Notes: generated from the letters alone by a model not told the origin. DNA of 64,000 nt from Haloarchaeobius salinus (GCF_024464185.1 NZ_JANHAU010000001.1:620001-684000), one strand, 5' to 3'. Numbered from the stretch's first letter, positions 31,550 through 39,915 are shown. Program-made: numbers and translations.

Positions 31550-32842
31550 ATGAACGTGGACATCGGCAACGCGCTGACGGTGGAGGCGTCGCCGGGCATC
31601 TCCCGTGAGAACCTGGAACGCCTCGACGAGAAGGTCGCGGCGGCACACGAGCGCATCGAGCGGGGCATCGCGGACCGCGAACACGGCTACGCGGCGCTCG
31701 CGCTCCCCGAGACGGTCGACACCGACGCCATCGAGGCTGCGGTCGAACCGTTTTCCGACAGCGAGGCGGTCCTGACGGTCGGTATCGGCGGGAGTGCGCT
31801 CGGAGCGGCGACCATCGCGGACGCGCTGGAGTCCGACGTGGAGGCGCACTTCCTCGACAACGTCGACCCGGAGCACGTCGCGGGACTGCTCGCCGACCTC
31901 CCGCTCGAGTCGACGACGGTGAACGTGGTCTCGCGCTCGGGGACGACGGCGGAGACGCTGGCGAACTTCCTCGTCGTGCGCGATGCGATGGAGTCGGCGG
32001 ACGTCGACTGGACCGAGCGGACGTTCGTCACGACCGGCGAGTCCGGGCCGCTGCGGGAGCTCGCGAACCGCCACGACCTGCCGTCGCTCCCCGTTCCGGA
32101 CGGTGTCCCTGGCCGGTTCTCGGCGCTCTCGACTGTCGGGCTGGCGTGTGCGGCCATCCGGGGGCACGATCTCGACGCGCTCGTGGCGGGGGCGGCCGCA
32201 CAGCGGGAGCAGCTCTCGGACTCGCTGTTCGACTCGCCGGCCTACGCCTACGGTGCCATCTGCTACGCGCTGGATATCCGGGGGGCATCGGTGAACGCGA
32301 TGCTGCCGTACGCGGAGTCGCTGGAGACGTTCGCGGAGTGGTTCGCCCAGCTCTGGGCCGAGAGTCTGGGCAAGGACGGGCTCGGGCAGACGCCGGCGCG
32401 GGCGCTCGGTGCGACCGACCAGCACTCACAGCTCCAGCTCTACCGGGCCGGGCCGCGGGACAAGATGGTGACGTTCGTGCGGCCGCGCGAGCGCGAGGAC
32501 CGCGCCATCCCGGAGACGGAGTTCGAGGCGCTGTCGTACCTCGGCGGGACGGGGCTGGGCGACCTGCTCGACGCGGAGTTCGAGGCGACGGAGGCGAGCC
32601 TCGCGGCGGCGGGCCGGCCGAACGTCCGGGTCGAGATCGACCGCGTGGACGAGTACGGGCTCGGCGAGTTGCTGTACGCGATGGAGGCGGCCTGCGTGCT
32701 CGCGGGCGAGCTCTACGGCGTCGACACGTTCGTCCAGCCCGCCGTGGAATGGGGGAAGAACGCGGCCCGTGGCCTGCTCGGCGGCGGCGAGTTCCCCGAG
32801 GCCGACGCGGTCGAGGCGAAGCGCACCCTCCGGGTGGAGTAG
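31550..32842 (+). CDS. pgi: Glucose-6-phosphate isomerase
   Basis: Interconverts glucose 6-phosphate and fructose 6-phosphate. 430 residues with the sugar isomerase fold: LTVGIGGSALGAATI and the phosphate-binding VVSRSGTTAETLANFLVVRDA. DQHSQLQLYRAG holds the catalytic region and the C-terminal VEWGKNAARGL holds the conserved Lys. ATG 31550 is 27 nt from a TATA-like GCCTTTCACC; the frame upstream runs into the repeat and is not coding. Confidence 0.92.
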   Translation: MNVDIGNALTVEASPGISRENLERLDEKVAAAHERIERGIADREHGYAALALPETVDTDAIEAAVEPFSDSEAVLTVGIGGSALGAATIADALESDVEAHFLDNVDPEHVAGLLADLPLESTTVNVVSRSGTTAETLANFLVVRDAMESADVDWTERTFVTTGESGPLRELANRHDLPSLPVPDGVPGRFSALSTVGLACAAIRGHDLDALVAGAAAQREQLSDSLFDSPAYAYGAICYALDIRGASVNAMLPYAESLETFAEWFAQLWAESLGKDGLGQTPARALGATDQHSQLQLYRAGPRDKMVTFVRPREREDRAIPETEFEALSYLGGTGLGDLLDAEFEATEASLAAAGRPNVRVEIDRVDEYGLGELLYAMEAACVLAGELYGVDTFVQPAVEWGKNAARGLLGGGEFPEADAVEAKRTLRVE

Positions 32843-32847
32843 CAGAG

Positions 32848-32859
32848 GGCCTATATCGC
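32848..32859 (+). promoter_or_regulatory. TATA box for the CPBP protease gene
   Basis: GGCCTATATCGC centred 27 nt before ATG 32880, only a few bases after the pgi stop. Confidence 0.5.
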
Positions 32860-32879
32860 TCGCGCCGATATCGGTGGAT

Positions 32880-33704
32880 ATGGACGAGAGCTACGTCGAC
32901 AGCCACGGGGGCTCGCCACCGCGGGACGGAGCCTCGCCGGTCGATCTGTTCAAGACGTTCGTCCGGTTCCTCCTGCTCGGGTTCGGGAGCCTCGCCCTGT
33001 TGTTCGTCATCCAGCTCGTGCTGGTCAGCGTCTCCGGCATCCCCGTTCCGGTCCCCGAGAACAACGCCCGGGCGCAGTTCATCGCGCAGCTCATCTCCTT
33101 CCTGAGCCTCGGCCTCGGGACGCTCGTCGTCGCTGCGGCGTACCTGCAGAACTCCGGCCGCGACTGGTCGTTCATCGACGTCGAGCTCCCGTCGCTGCGT
33201 GACGTCGCCTGGACGCTCGGTGGGTTCGTCATCCTCATCCTGGGCTTCCTCGCGGTCGTCTCGCTGTTCGACCTGCTCGGGCTCTCGCCCGCCGAACACA
33301 GCAGCACGGACTCCATCATCAACGCCACGCCGCAGGTGATACTGCTGGTGCTCGTCGCCCAGCTGCTCGTCGTCGGCCCCGGTGAGGAGCTGCTCTACCG
33401 CAACGTCATCCAGAAGTCGCTGTACGACTCCGTCGGGAAGCCGGCGGCGGTGGTGCTCGCCAGCGTCATCTTCTCGCTGGTGCACATCCCGGCGTACTCC
33501 GCCGGTGGGGCGAGCCTCGGTGGCGTCGCGACCACGCTCGCGGCCATCTTCGTGCTCTCGCTCGTCCTCGGCGGGGTGTACGCCCGGACCGAGAACGTCG
33601 TCGTCCCCGCGGTCATCCACGGCAGCTACAACGTGCTCTCGTTCTACTCGACGTACGCGACCGGGGGCGGTGGCGGCACCGAGGCGCTCGTCTGGCTGTT
33701 CTGA
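32880..33704 (+). CDS. CPBP family intramembrane glutamic endopeptidase
   Basis: 274 residues with about seven transmembrane helices. Motif 1 is GPGEELLYRN with Glu169-Glu170 and Arg174, motif 2 is FSLVHIP with His202, and motif 3 is HGSYN (His247, Asn251). The family includes CAAX prenyl proteases and bacteriocin-immunity proteins. The role in haloarchaea is unknown, though surface-protein processing is possible. A soluble 20-residue N-terminus precedes the first helix. Confidence 0.88.
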   Translation: MDESYVDSHGGSPPRDGASPVDLFKTFVRFLLLGFGSLALLFVIQLVLVSVSGIPVPVPENNARAQFIAQLISFLSLGLGTLVVAAAYLQNSGRDWSFIDVELPSLRDVAWTLGGFVILILGFLAVVSLFDLLGLSPAEHSSTDSIINATPQVILLVLVAQLLVVGPGEELLYRNVIQKSLYDSVGKPAAVVLASVIFSLVHIPAYSAGGASLGGVATTLAAIFVLSLVLGGVYARTENVVVPAVIHGSYNVLSFYSTYATGGGGGTEALVWLF

Positions 33705-33761
33705 CGTGTCGTACAGCCGTCTGACGAAGGTTTTTCGAGTTACAGAACGTAGCAGTGGGGG

Positions 33762-33899
33762 ATGGCAAAGCGCTACGCGGTCGTCTGCGGTGACGACGTG
33801 AGCGAGCGCATCGAGCGACTCGCCCGCGAGTACGACCTCACCGAGCAGGCCGTCCTCAGGCAGCTGATCGAGCGGGGCCTCGAACAGACCGAAGACTAG
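33762..33899 (+). CDS. 45-residue ribbon-helix-helix-like protein
   Basis: A short gene starting MAKRYAVVCGDDVSERIERL. A beta strand (KRYAVVC) followed by two helices (DVSERIERLAREY, EQAVLRQLIERGLEQ) is the CopG/MetJ-type ribbon-helix-helix arrangement, so DNA binding as a dimer is likely. A TATA-like GGTTTTTCGAG (about 33729-33739) sits 28 nt upstream, fitting leaderless expression. Its TAG stop overlaps the stop of nob1 on the other strand by two bases. Confidence 0.7.
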   Translation: MAKRYAVVCGDDVSERIERLAREYDLTEQAVLRQLIERGLEQTED

Positions 33900-34360
33900 G
33901 AGTTCGAGGGGTTCTTGCGGGAGAGCGGGCTCCCGCAGATGGGGCATCGGTCCTTCTGTTCGTCGAACTCGCGACCACAGCCCTGGCACTGGAACAGCCA
34001 GTCACGGCGCTCGTCGATGCCCTCGCGGGCGATGACCTCGACGGCGACGTTGAGCTTCTCGGCGACGTTCTGCATCGCGTAGTCGTCGGTGACGAGCGTG
34101 CCGTCGAGCTCGAACGTGGCGGCGACGAGGCGCACGTCGGTGTCCGAGAGGACGGAGAGGTCGCCCGTCTCGCGGGCGGCGCGGCGGATGCGCTCGGTCG
34201 TCTCGGAGTCGGGGATGTGGATGTGCATCCCCGCGCCCTCCATGGCGTCGTAGCGGTAGACGCTCTCGCCCTCCAACTCGTCCCGGACCATCGGGATGGT
34301 GGCGATGTCGTTGGACGTGTGGTACTCGTTGATGAATGCGGAGGAATCGAGAACGTACAT
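33896..34360 (-). CDS. nob1: rRNA maturation endonuclease Nob1
   Basis: 154 residues. A PIN nuclease domain (about 1-115) has acidic metal ligands Asp5 in VLDSSAF and the Asp pairs in SDTDVRLVA and VTDDYAMQN. A C-terminal zinc ribbon, CQGCGREF...CPICGSPL, follows. It cleaves the 3' end of pre-16S rRNA. It directly follows the PRC-barrel gene with no spacer. Confidence 0.92.
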   Translation of the reverse strand: MYVLDSSAFINEYHTSNDIATIPMVRDELEGESVYRYDAMEGAGMHIHIPDSETTERIRRAARETGDLSVLSDTDVRLVAATFELDGTLVTDDYAMQNVAEKLNVAVEVIAREGIDERRDWLFQCQGCGREFDEQKDRCPICGSPLSRKNPSNS

Positions 34361-34606
34361 CTAGCGTTCGACGACGATGTAATCCTTCACCGCCTGGACG
34401 TGTCCGACGGGGATTCGGAAGCGACCGCCCTCGTCTCGGTCGTAGGAGACGCTGCGCGTCGGCGTGTCCTCGTGCGGGTCGACGAGGAGGTCGTGGAGTT
34501 CGCCGCTCTTCAGGTCCATCGTGATGTTGTACACGATGCCGAGTTCGGTGCCGTCGGAACCCATCACGTTCTTGTCCGACAGGTTCTCCGCGAGTACGTC
34601 TGGCAT
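34361..34606 (-). CDS. PRC-barrel domain protein
   Basis: 81 residues making a single PRC-barrel: DKNVMGSDGTELGIVYNITMDLKSG, then RIPVGHVQAVKDYIVVER. Archaeal PRC-barrel proteins occur with RNA-processing and ribosome genes and with division proteins (CdpB). Lying immediately upstream of nob1 as a two-gene operon, it may act in 16S rRNA maturation, which is an inference. A TATA-like GCGTTTATTACC 29 nt upstream confirms this start over the in-frame ATG at 34624. Confidence 0.85.
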   Translation of the reverse strand: MPDVLAENLSDKNVMGSDGTELGIVYNITMDLKSGELHDLLVDPHEDTPTRSVSYDRDEGGRFRIPVGHVQAVKDYIVVER

Positions 34607-34628
34607 ACTATGGCCTTTCCCCATGACA

Positions 34629-34640
34629 GGTAATAAACGC
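34629..34640 (-). promoter_or_regulatory. TATA box for the PRC-barrel/nob1 operon
   Basis: Minus-strand GCGTTTATTACC, centred 29 nt before ATG 34606. Confidence 0.55.
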
Positions 34641-34691
34641 CACGGGGACGGTCCGACGGGCGGCTGACGCTCCGGAATCACGGGCCGGCTG

Positions 34692-34958
34692 TCACAGGAA
34701 GCGACGGAACTGCCAGTACAGACCGGAGAGGGCGTTGCGGACGCCAGCGAGGGGCTTGAAGCCGGCATCCGGGTCCGTCGCGGCCTCGAACTCGGCGTCG
34801 AGGCGGTCGGCGGCGACGTGGCGTAGCTCCCCGGTGCTCCTGCGCCGGCCGGCGTCGTCGGTGACCCGGAGCAGGGCCACCTCGTCGACGGTGCCGACGA
34901 CGCGGTAGACGGGGGCGTCCTCGCCGGCCGGTCGGTAGTGGTCGCCGAGACTGGGCAT
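34692..34958 (-). CDS. Small conserved protein of unknown function
   Basis: 88 residues starting [21 protein letters not shown] beta-rich core ([19 protein letters not shown]) suggests a small barrel, and the C-terminal helix [17 protein letters not shown] is amphipathic. Not recognised. It is divergent from infB and upstream of the PRC-barrel gene on the same strand, separated by 85 nt and a promoter. Confidence 0.65.
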   Translation of the reverse strand: MPSLGDHYRPAGEDAPVYRVVGTVDEVALLRVTDDAGRRRSTGELRHVAADRLDAEFEAATDPDAGFKPLAGVRNALSGLYWQFRRFL

Positions 34959-35030
34959 ACCCGACGCTGGTCGCCCGGGGCAATGAAACATCCGTGTGAA
35001 CCGTTCCTCCGGTCGCGGCGTAACGGTGGA

Positions 35031-35040
35031 GTTATACGCC
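35031..35040 (+). promoter_or_regulatory. TATA-like box for infB
   Basis: GTTATACGCC about 48 nt before ATG 35083, giving a leader of some 20 nt that contains a GGGTGG ribosome site (35072-35077). Confidence 0.5.
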
Positions 35041-35082
35041 GTCCTGCGAAGGTTTAGACGACACTTCTTCAGGGTGGCACTC

Positions 35083-36894
35083 ATGTCGGACTCGGATACA
35101 ACCCCCACGGACACATCGGCGGACGCACTTCGAACCCCCATCGTCGCGGTCCTCGGCCACGTCGACCACGGCAAGACGAGCCTGCTCGACAAGATCCGCG
35201 GCTCGGCGGTCATCGAGGGCGAGGCGGGGGCCATCACCCAGCACATCGGCGCGACCGCGGTCCCGCTCGACGTCGTCTCCGACATGGCGGGCGAACTGGT
35301 CGACCCCGACGACTTCGACCTGCCCGGCCTGCTGTTCATCGACACCCCCGGCCACCACTCCTTCACCACCCTGCGCTCCCGCGGCGGTGCCCTCGCCGAC
35401 ATCGCCGTCCTCGTCGTCGACGTCAACGACGGCTTCCAGCCACAGACGCTGGAGGCCATCAACATCCTGCAGAACACCCAGACGCCCTTTATCGTCGCCG
35501 CCAACAAGGTCGACACGGTGCCGGGCTGGAACCCCAACGAGGACAGCCCCATCAAGCCGTCCTACGACGCGCAGTCCGACCGCGTCCGCGGCGACCTCGA
35601 CGAGCGCCTCTACTCCATCATCGGCGAGCTCTCCGACCACGGCTTCTCCGCCGACATGTACTGGCGGGTGCAGGACTTCCAGAACAACATCGGCGTCGTC
35701 CCCGTCTCCGCGATGACCGGCGAGGGCGTCCCGGACCTGCTCGCGGTCATGATGGGGCTCTCCCAGCGGTACATGAAGGAGGAGATGGAGATCGACGTGG
35801 AGGGCCCCGGCGTCGGCACCGTCCTCGAGGTCAAGGAGGAGCGCGGCTTCGGCACCACCGTCGACATCGTGCTCTACGACGGCACCATCCGCGAGGACGA
35901 CACCATCGTCGTCGGGGGCGAGAACCAGCCGATCGTCACCGACGTGCGGGCACTCCTCCAGCCACGCCCGCTCGCCGAGATCCGCACCGAGAGCCGGTTC
36001 GAACAGGTCGACAGCGTCGGTGCCGCGGCCGGTATCAAGGTCGCCGCACCCGACCTCGACGAGGCGATGGCCGGCGCACCCATCCGCGTCGTCGGCGACC
36101 GCGACCTCGACGAGGTCATCGCGGAGGTCCGCGCCGAGCTCGCCGAGGTCGCCGTCGACACCGAGGAGGAGGGCGTCGTCGTCAAGGCCGACACGCTCGG
36201 CTCGCTCGAGGCGATGGCCGACGCGCTCTCGGAGGCCGAGATCCCCATCGTCCGCGCCGAGGTCGGCGACATCGCCCCGCGCGACGTGGCCGTCGCCTCC
36301 ACCGCGGACGACGACCTCCACCGCGCCATCCTCGGCTTCAACGTCGACGTGCTCGGCGACGCCGAAGACCGCGCCGACGTCGAGGGCGTGAAGATCTACA
36401 CCGACGACGTCATCTACCAGCTCGTCGAGGAGTACGACACGTTCGTCGAGGACCAGCGCCAGTCCCAGCAGGACACCGTGCTGGAGAACATCGCCCGCCC
36501 CGCCCGCTTCCAGATCCTCGACGACCACACGTTCCGACAGAACGACCCCGCCGTCGTCGGCGTCGAGATCCTCTCGGGCACCATCAAGAAGAACCAGCAC
36601 GTCGTGAAGTTCGACGGCAACGACCCCGTCCGCGTCGGCGAGCTCAAGGGCATCCAGGAGCAGGGCGAGGACGTCGACGAGGCCCGCGCCGGCAACCGCG
36701 TCTCGGTCGCCATCGACGGCCCGACCGTCGGCCGGCAGATCGAGGAGGGCGACGAGCTCTGGATCGAGCTCCCCGAGAAGCACGCGAAGATACTGGAGCA
36801 GGAGCTCAAGGAGGAGATTCCGATGGACGAGCGCGAGGCGCTGTCGATGTACCTGGAGAAGCAGCGTAAGCGGGACCCGTTCTGGGGCAAGTAA
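35083..36894 (+). CDS. infB: Translation initiation factor aIF5B
   Basis: GTPase that joins ribosomal subunits and positions initiator tRNA. 603 residues. The G domain has GHVDHGKT (25-32), IDTPGHHSF, and NKVD. It is followed by beta-barrel domain II, the IF-2 domain III and a C-terminal barrel with [28 protein letters not shown], the archaeal/eukaryal eIF5B type. The tail ends [11 protein letters not shown]. The start follows the ribosome site and family alignment; the longer frame from 34996 is not supported. Confidence 0.94.
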   Translation: MSDSDTTPTDTSADALRTPIVAVLGHVDHGKTSLLDKIRGSAVIEGEAGAITQHIGATAVPLDVVSDMAGELVDPDDFDLPGLLFIDTPGHHSFTTLRSRGGALADIAVLVVDVNDGFQPQTLEAINILQNTQTPFIVAANKVDTVPGWNPNEDSPIKPSYDAQSDRVRGDLDERLYSIIGELSDHGFSADMYWRVQDFQNNIGVVPVSAMTGEGVPDLLAVMMGLSQRYMKEEMEIDVEGPGVGTVLEVKEERGFGTTVDIVLYDGTIREDDTIVVGGENQPIVTDVRALLQPRPLAEIRTESRFEQVDSVGAAAGIKVAAPDLDEAMAGAPIRVVGDRDLDEVIAEVRAELAEVAVDTEEEGVVVKADTLGSLEAMADALSEAEIPIVRAEVGDIAPRDVAVASTADDDLHRAILGFNVDVLGDAEDRADVEGVKIYTDDVIYQLVEEYDTFVEDQRQSQQDTVLENIARPARFQILDDHTFRQNDPAVVGVEILSGTIKKNQHVVKFDGNDPVRVGELKGIQEQGEDVDEARAGNRVSVAIDGPTVGRQIEEGDELWIELPEKHAKILEQELKEEIPMDEREALSMYLEKQRKRDPFWGK

Positions 36895-37168
36895 GCGCTT
36901 TGTGTAGTCGAATGTTTACACACAACTGAGGGCCGCCTGACCCCCCCTGCAGTCTATCGATTTTTCTCCTCCTATGAGGGCTGGGAGGGCATACACACAT
37001 CTATCAGAATTCGTTTGCCAGAGAAGTCACTATGCCACTGTCTTGCGATTCGCCCCTCAGCGGTATCAGACCCCACCCTGACAAAATTAGGTCTTGTCGG
37101 AGGCGATGTGCGTGGGGATATGGTCATCAGACTGTGCCAGGTATCCAGCGGTGTTTGCACAGTCAGTC
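36895..37168. other. AT-richer intergenic stretch after infB
   Basis: Composition changes abruptly from strongly GC-rich to roughly even. A T-run (ATTTTTCTCC, about 36960-36969) may end infB transcription. Short open frames on both strands show no haloarchaeal codon bias and were not accepted. This stretch forms the left edge of the AT-richer island. Confidence 0.45.
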
Positions 37169-37636
37169 TCACCACCTTTCAGCGGGTGAGGCTTCCATCA
37201 GCAGCCATGCAAGAAAAAAGAGAGACACACCGAAAAGTGGAGCAGGCACAAGCAGTATTCCCCCGAAGAAAGCAACTACAAAGGAAGCGATAGCGAGTCG
37301 CCCGCCGCTGTCCCACATCAAAAAGAATCCATACACCAATCCCAGGGCCGTTTCGACAGCGACAAGCACCTCAATCCAGGCAGGGAATTCCGTTGGAACA
37401 ACCACAAAGAGTTGCGACAGATCCAACGCCAGCGACTTGAACGGAGAAATTCCGAGTGCAAGAAGAAGACCGCTGGTACCAGCGATACCCGTCACTGAAC
37501 GCTGCTGGTTCCGCTTCTCAAATGTCTCAATGATGTTCGATATGACGAAGAATAGGAGGGCTGCTGCCACGCCTCCGCCTATCCAGTTGGCTGCAATTTG
37601 GGGGTCAACCAGTGGCTCGGTGAGAGTACCGTTCAT
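37169..37636 (-). CDS. Unknown membrane protein in AT-richer island, five helices
   Basis: 155 residues with hydrophobic segments at about 16-36, 47-65, 86-106, 113-131 and 133-148. Charged loops are short (FEKRNQQRS, the end EASPAERW). Not recognised. Base composition and codon use are AT-richer than all neighbouring genes, which suggests horizontal acquisition. It follows the 34-residue membrane peptide gene with only 4 nt between stop and start, so the two form an operon. Confidence 0.7.
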   Translation of the reverse strand: MNGTLTEPLVDPQIAANWIGGGVAAALLFFVISNIIETFEKRNQQRSVTGIAGTSGLLLALGISPFKSLALDLSQLFVVVPTEFPAWIEVLVAVETALGLVYGFFLMWDSGGRLAIASFVVAFFGGILLVPAPLFGVSLFFLAWLLMEASPAERW

Positions 37637-37640
37637 GGGC

Positions 37641-37745
37641 TCACCGTGGGTCGTTGCCGAGTATCACGTAGTAGACGAACGCAACAATTAGCGTGAGAAC
37701 TACAGCAGCGACGAAGACCGAGATGAATGTGTCAGTTGATACCAT
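37641..37745 (-). CDS. 34-residue single-helix membrane peptide
   Basis: MVSTDTFISVFVAAVVLTLI is followed by VAFVYYVILGNDPR: one transmembrane helix (about 8-28) and a short polar tail. It is supported by a TATA-like GCATTTAGAATT (minus strand, about 37765-37776) 26 nt upstream, a stop 4 nt before the next start, and an otherwise clean frame. Its function is unknown. It may be a partner or regulator of the five-helix protein. Confidence 0.6.
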   Translation of the reverse strand: MVSTDTFISVFVAAVVLTLIVAFVYYVILGNDPR

Positions 37746-37764
37746 TCTGTAGCTCTTATTATGT

Positions 37765-37776
37765 TTCCAATTCTAA
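37765..37776 (-). promoter_or_regulatory. TATA-like box for the membrane-peptide operon
   Basis: GCATTTAGAATT on the minus strand, centred 26 nt before the 34-residue ORF. Confidence 0.4.
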
Positions 37777-37857
37777 ATGCTTTTCTCGACTCTACCCTCT
37801 GCTTAGTCGACTGCACGCACCTGCTTGAAGACCGCTCCACTCACCCACTCCTTTGAT

Positions 37858-38478
37858 ATGGATGCACAGGTACCGCGTGGTATGGTCTGGGAGGTACTTG
37901 CCGCTGCTGCACTCGGTGGACTGGTTGGTTCGTCCGTTCAGGCAGTAGTGAACCGACGAAACGTACGGGACCAGATCGAGGCACAGACCACTCACGTACA
38001 GAAACAAATCGAGGCACAGGATAACCGCCAAAGTGCCGAGACTGCCACGGAGAAGAAAGTAGATGAATTGATGGAAATGTCCATGGCGATGAGTCAGGCT
38101 CGTAGCGTATTGCTGGGTGCTATATCAAAAGTACAGGATGGCGGGGAGGTAGATGTTGACAGAGTGGCGGAGGCAACTATCCAGTACGGCAACCAATTGT
38201 ATATCGTCCAAATGTTTCTCAAAGACAATATGATGGCCGATATAAACGACTTCTATACAGAGTTGATAAATGCGGAGGCGTATTTGATGATGGAGCTTGG
38301 TCAAGAGTTACACCGTTTCAACGAACGGATGGCCACTATCGAGGATGATGCAAAATTCGATATGGAAGAACACGCTTCCGACTTTGACGTTGAGGAATTT
38401 GAAGAAGCTCACCGCCGGGCACTCCAGAGTCTTCGGATGGAAGTGGCGGGACCGATTGAAAGCCTCAAATCCCAGTGA
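37858..38478 (+). CDS. Unknown membrane-anchored coiled-coil protein in AT-richer island
   Basis: 206 residues. One hydrophobic N-terminal segment (about 9-31, WEVLAAAALGGLVGSSVQAVV) is followed by NRR, so the bulk is probably cytoplasmic. A coiled coil at about 35-80 has a repeated QIEAQ. Helical regions to the end include LYIVQMFLKDNMMADINDFY. There are no catalytic motifs. Codon use is AT-richer than the genome average. ATG 37858 was chosen over the upstream TTG at 37825. It is divergent from the membrane-peptide operon. Confidence 0.7.
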   Translation: MDAQVPRGMVWEVLAAAALGGLVGSSVQAVVNRRNVRDQIEAQTTHVQKQIEAQDNRQSAETATEKKVDELMEMSMAMSQARSVLLGAISKVQDGGEVDVDRVAEATIQYGNQLYIVQMFLKDNMMADINDFYTELINAEAYLMMELGQELHRFNERMATIEDDAKFDMEEHASDFDVEEFEEAHRRALQSLRMEVAGPIESLKSQ

Positions 38479-38848
38479 GACGACCGTAGACCCCGCCGTT
38501 GCAACTCTGCTATTCTTCAGAAAGAGCCTCAACCGTCGGATTGAGCCTGATAATTGGCAATCTCGTTTTCGAATCTGCGGGACGTGTGTCTTAGTTCGAC
38601 GAGATCGTGATAATCTATGGCAGTGTCTTTCTCGTACTCGTAGACGGGACTGTGGTCGAACGACCGATAAACCACTGCGCACTCGTGGGCTGACGCGGAG
38701 GTTTCCCGCTACACCACCTTCCAGAGAGCTTCCACCATGTCCACCCGATAGAGCGATTCACAGGATAGAGGTGCAGGCCGTTCAAGCACCTCCACAGACT
38801 CACTGTTCTCTGCGGAAGTAGGGCGGCCCGCAGACTGCTTCTGCCGGC
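38479..38848. other. Right part of the AT-richer island, mostly non-coding
   Basis: 370 nt of intermediate GC between the coiled-coil gene and the Nudix gene. Frames on both strands are short and broken. Only one (38529-38675, minus) looks protein-like, and it is listed separately. No terminal inverted repeats, transposase or integrase remains could be recognised. Confidence 0.4.
38529..38675 (-). CDS. Candidate small ORF or gene remnant, 48 codons
   Basis: From a GTG at 38675 the frame gives an acidic, plausible halophilic peptide (core SFDHSPVYEYEKDTAIDYHD, then LVELRHTSRRFENEIANYQA) ending at TGA 38529. The frame is open a further 10 codons upstream. It has no recognised family and no clear promoter, so it may be the tail of a decayed gene. 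Confidence 0.25.
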   Translation of the reverse strand: MVYRSFDHSPVYEYEKDTAIDYHDLVELRHTSRRFENEIANYQAQSDG

Positions 38849-39310
38849 TCAGGGCTCGGCGACGTGTCCCGCCCCGACCCCGTCGCCGTCGAGCAGGGTG
38901 ACCAGCCCCTCCGGATACAGCGGTTCCGAACGCTCCTCGACGGCGTCGAGGTCGAACCAGCCCGCATCGTACTCGACGGTCCCGCCGCCGTCGATTCCCG
39001 AGAACGCCTCGCGCTCGTACAGCGACTCGTCCGCGAACTCGGCGGCGCGGAGCACGACGAGCTCGTGGTCGGGCTCGCCGTCCCACGTGAACCGGTTCTC
39101 GATGGTGCCGAGCGTCGGCCCTGCCGTGATTTCGACGTCCAACTCCTCGCGGAACTCGCGCTCCAGCGCGTCGCCGCTCTCCTCGCCGAACTCGATGCCA
39201 CCGCCGATGGGTCGGAGGAACGAGCCGTCGCCGGGGTCCGTGAGACGCTGGAGCAGGTACTCGCCGTCGCGTTCGAGGATGCCGAGGACCGTCGTCTGGA
39301 TGCGAGGCAT
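38849..39310 (-). CDS. Nudix hydrolase
   Basis: 153 residues. The Nudix box is GIEFGEESGDALEREFREEL (about 38-57), matching GX5EX7REUXEEXGU with U hydrophobic. It hydrolyses nucleoside diphosphates linked to another group; specificity is unknown. A leaderless start fits the TATA-like GTCTTACTCC about 31 nt upstream. First gene of normal composition to the right of the island. Confidence 0.88.
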   Translation of the reverse strand: MPRIQTTVLGILERDGEYLLQRLTDPGDGSFLRPIGGGIEFGEESGDALEREFREELDVEITAGPTLGTIENRFTWDGEPDHELVVLRAAEFADESLYEREAFSGIDGGGTVEYDAGWFDLDAVEERSEPLYPEGLVTLLDGDGVGAGHVAEP

Positions 39311-39360
39311 GGACCGCCGAGGAGGTAGCCGCCCGGAGTAAGACTGCTGGTTCTCCGTCG

Positions 39361-39756
39361 CTATCGCGCCGTCGGCGTCACCGACTCGGAGATGGCGTTC
39401 TTCACCTGGAGCGCGGCCGAGGCCGCCAGCCCGCGGGCGACCTCCGCCTGGTCCTCGGGGTCGATGAGGTCGTCGTCGTCGAACTCGTCGACGTCCGGCG
39501 AAAAGCCCGCGCTGATGGGGTTGCCGACGGGCGGCTGGACGGCGACCCTCGCCTGCGGGCCGCCGACGCCGTTGGAGATGTCGCCGTCGACGACGTACTC
39601 GTCGGGGAGGAACTCCCGGGTCAGGGCGGCGATGCGGGAGACGTCCGCGCGGAGCCGACGCTTCTGTTCCGCCGTGAGCTCGGGCACGTCGGCGGACGCA
39701 CGCTTGCCCGCCTGCGTGCTGCCCGGAAGACCAGCGTACGGAGTGTTTCCATTCAT
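39361..39756 (-). CDS. Conserved haloarchaeal protein (DUF5811-like)
   Basis: 131 residues starting MNGNTPYAGLPGSTQAGKRA. Central RRLRADVSRIAALTREFLPDEYVVDGDI is followed by PVGNPISAGFSPD and a very acidic stretch. It resembles a haloarchaeal family of unknown function (DUF5811 from memory). No signal or membrane segment. The TATA-like GACTTTTAGCCC about 42 nt upstream leaves a leader of about 15 nt. Confidence 0.7.
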   Translation of the reverse strand: MNGNTPYAGLPGSTQAGKRASADVPELTAEQKRRLRADVSRIAALTREFLPDEYVVDGDISNGVGGPQARVAVQPPVGNPISAGFSPDVDEFDDDDLIDPEDQAEVARGLAASAALQVKNAISESVTPTAR

Positions 39757-39915
39757 AAAACTCGCTACTCCGGCTATGGCCGGCCGGGCTAAAAGTCGTT
39801 CGGCTACGGAACTCGGGCCGCGGGTGGACTCTGGGGGTTTCGGACCCACGCAGCCCATCGCCCCAACTACAGACCGACGAAAAGGCTCTTGTCCGAACAC
39901 CCGATACATCCACCC

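Noticed and set aside
31289-32842. Glucose-6-phosphate isomerase with an 87-residue N-terminal extension
   Set aside because: The extension is translated repeat sequence; the enzyme begins at ATG 31550 behind a TATA-like box.
36960-36969. Intrinsic terminator of infB
   Set aside because: A T-run is present but weak and 66 nt past the stop; noted in the intergenic entry and not called as a terminator of its own.
36972-37175. 67-codon minus-strand frame after infB
   Set aside because: Overlaps the end of the membrane protein gene, is neutral to basic in composition and has no start signal; judged non-coding.
37015-37293. 92-codon plus-strand frame antisense to the island membrane protein
   Set aside because: Basic, Cys/Ser-rich composition unlike haloarchaeal proteins and antisense to a better-supported gene.
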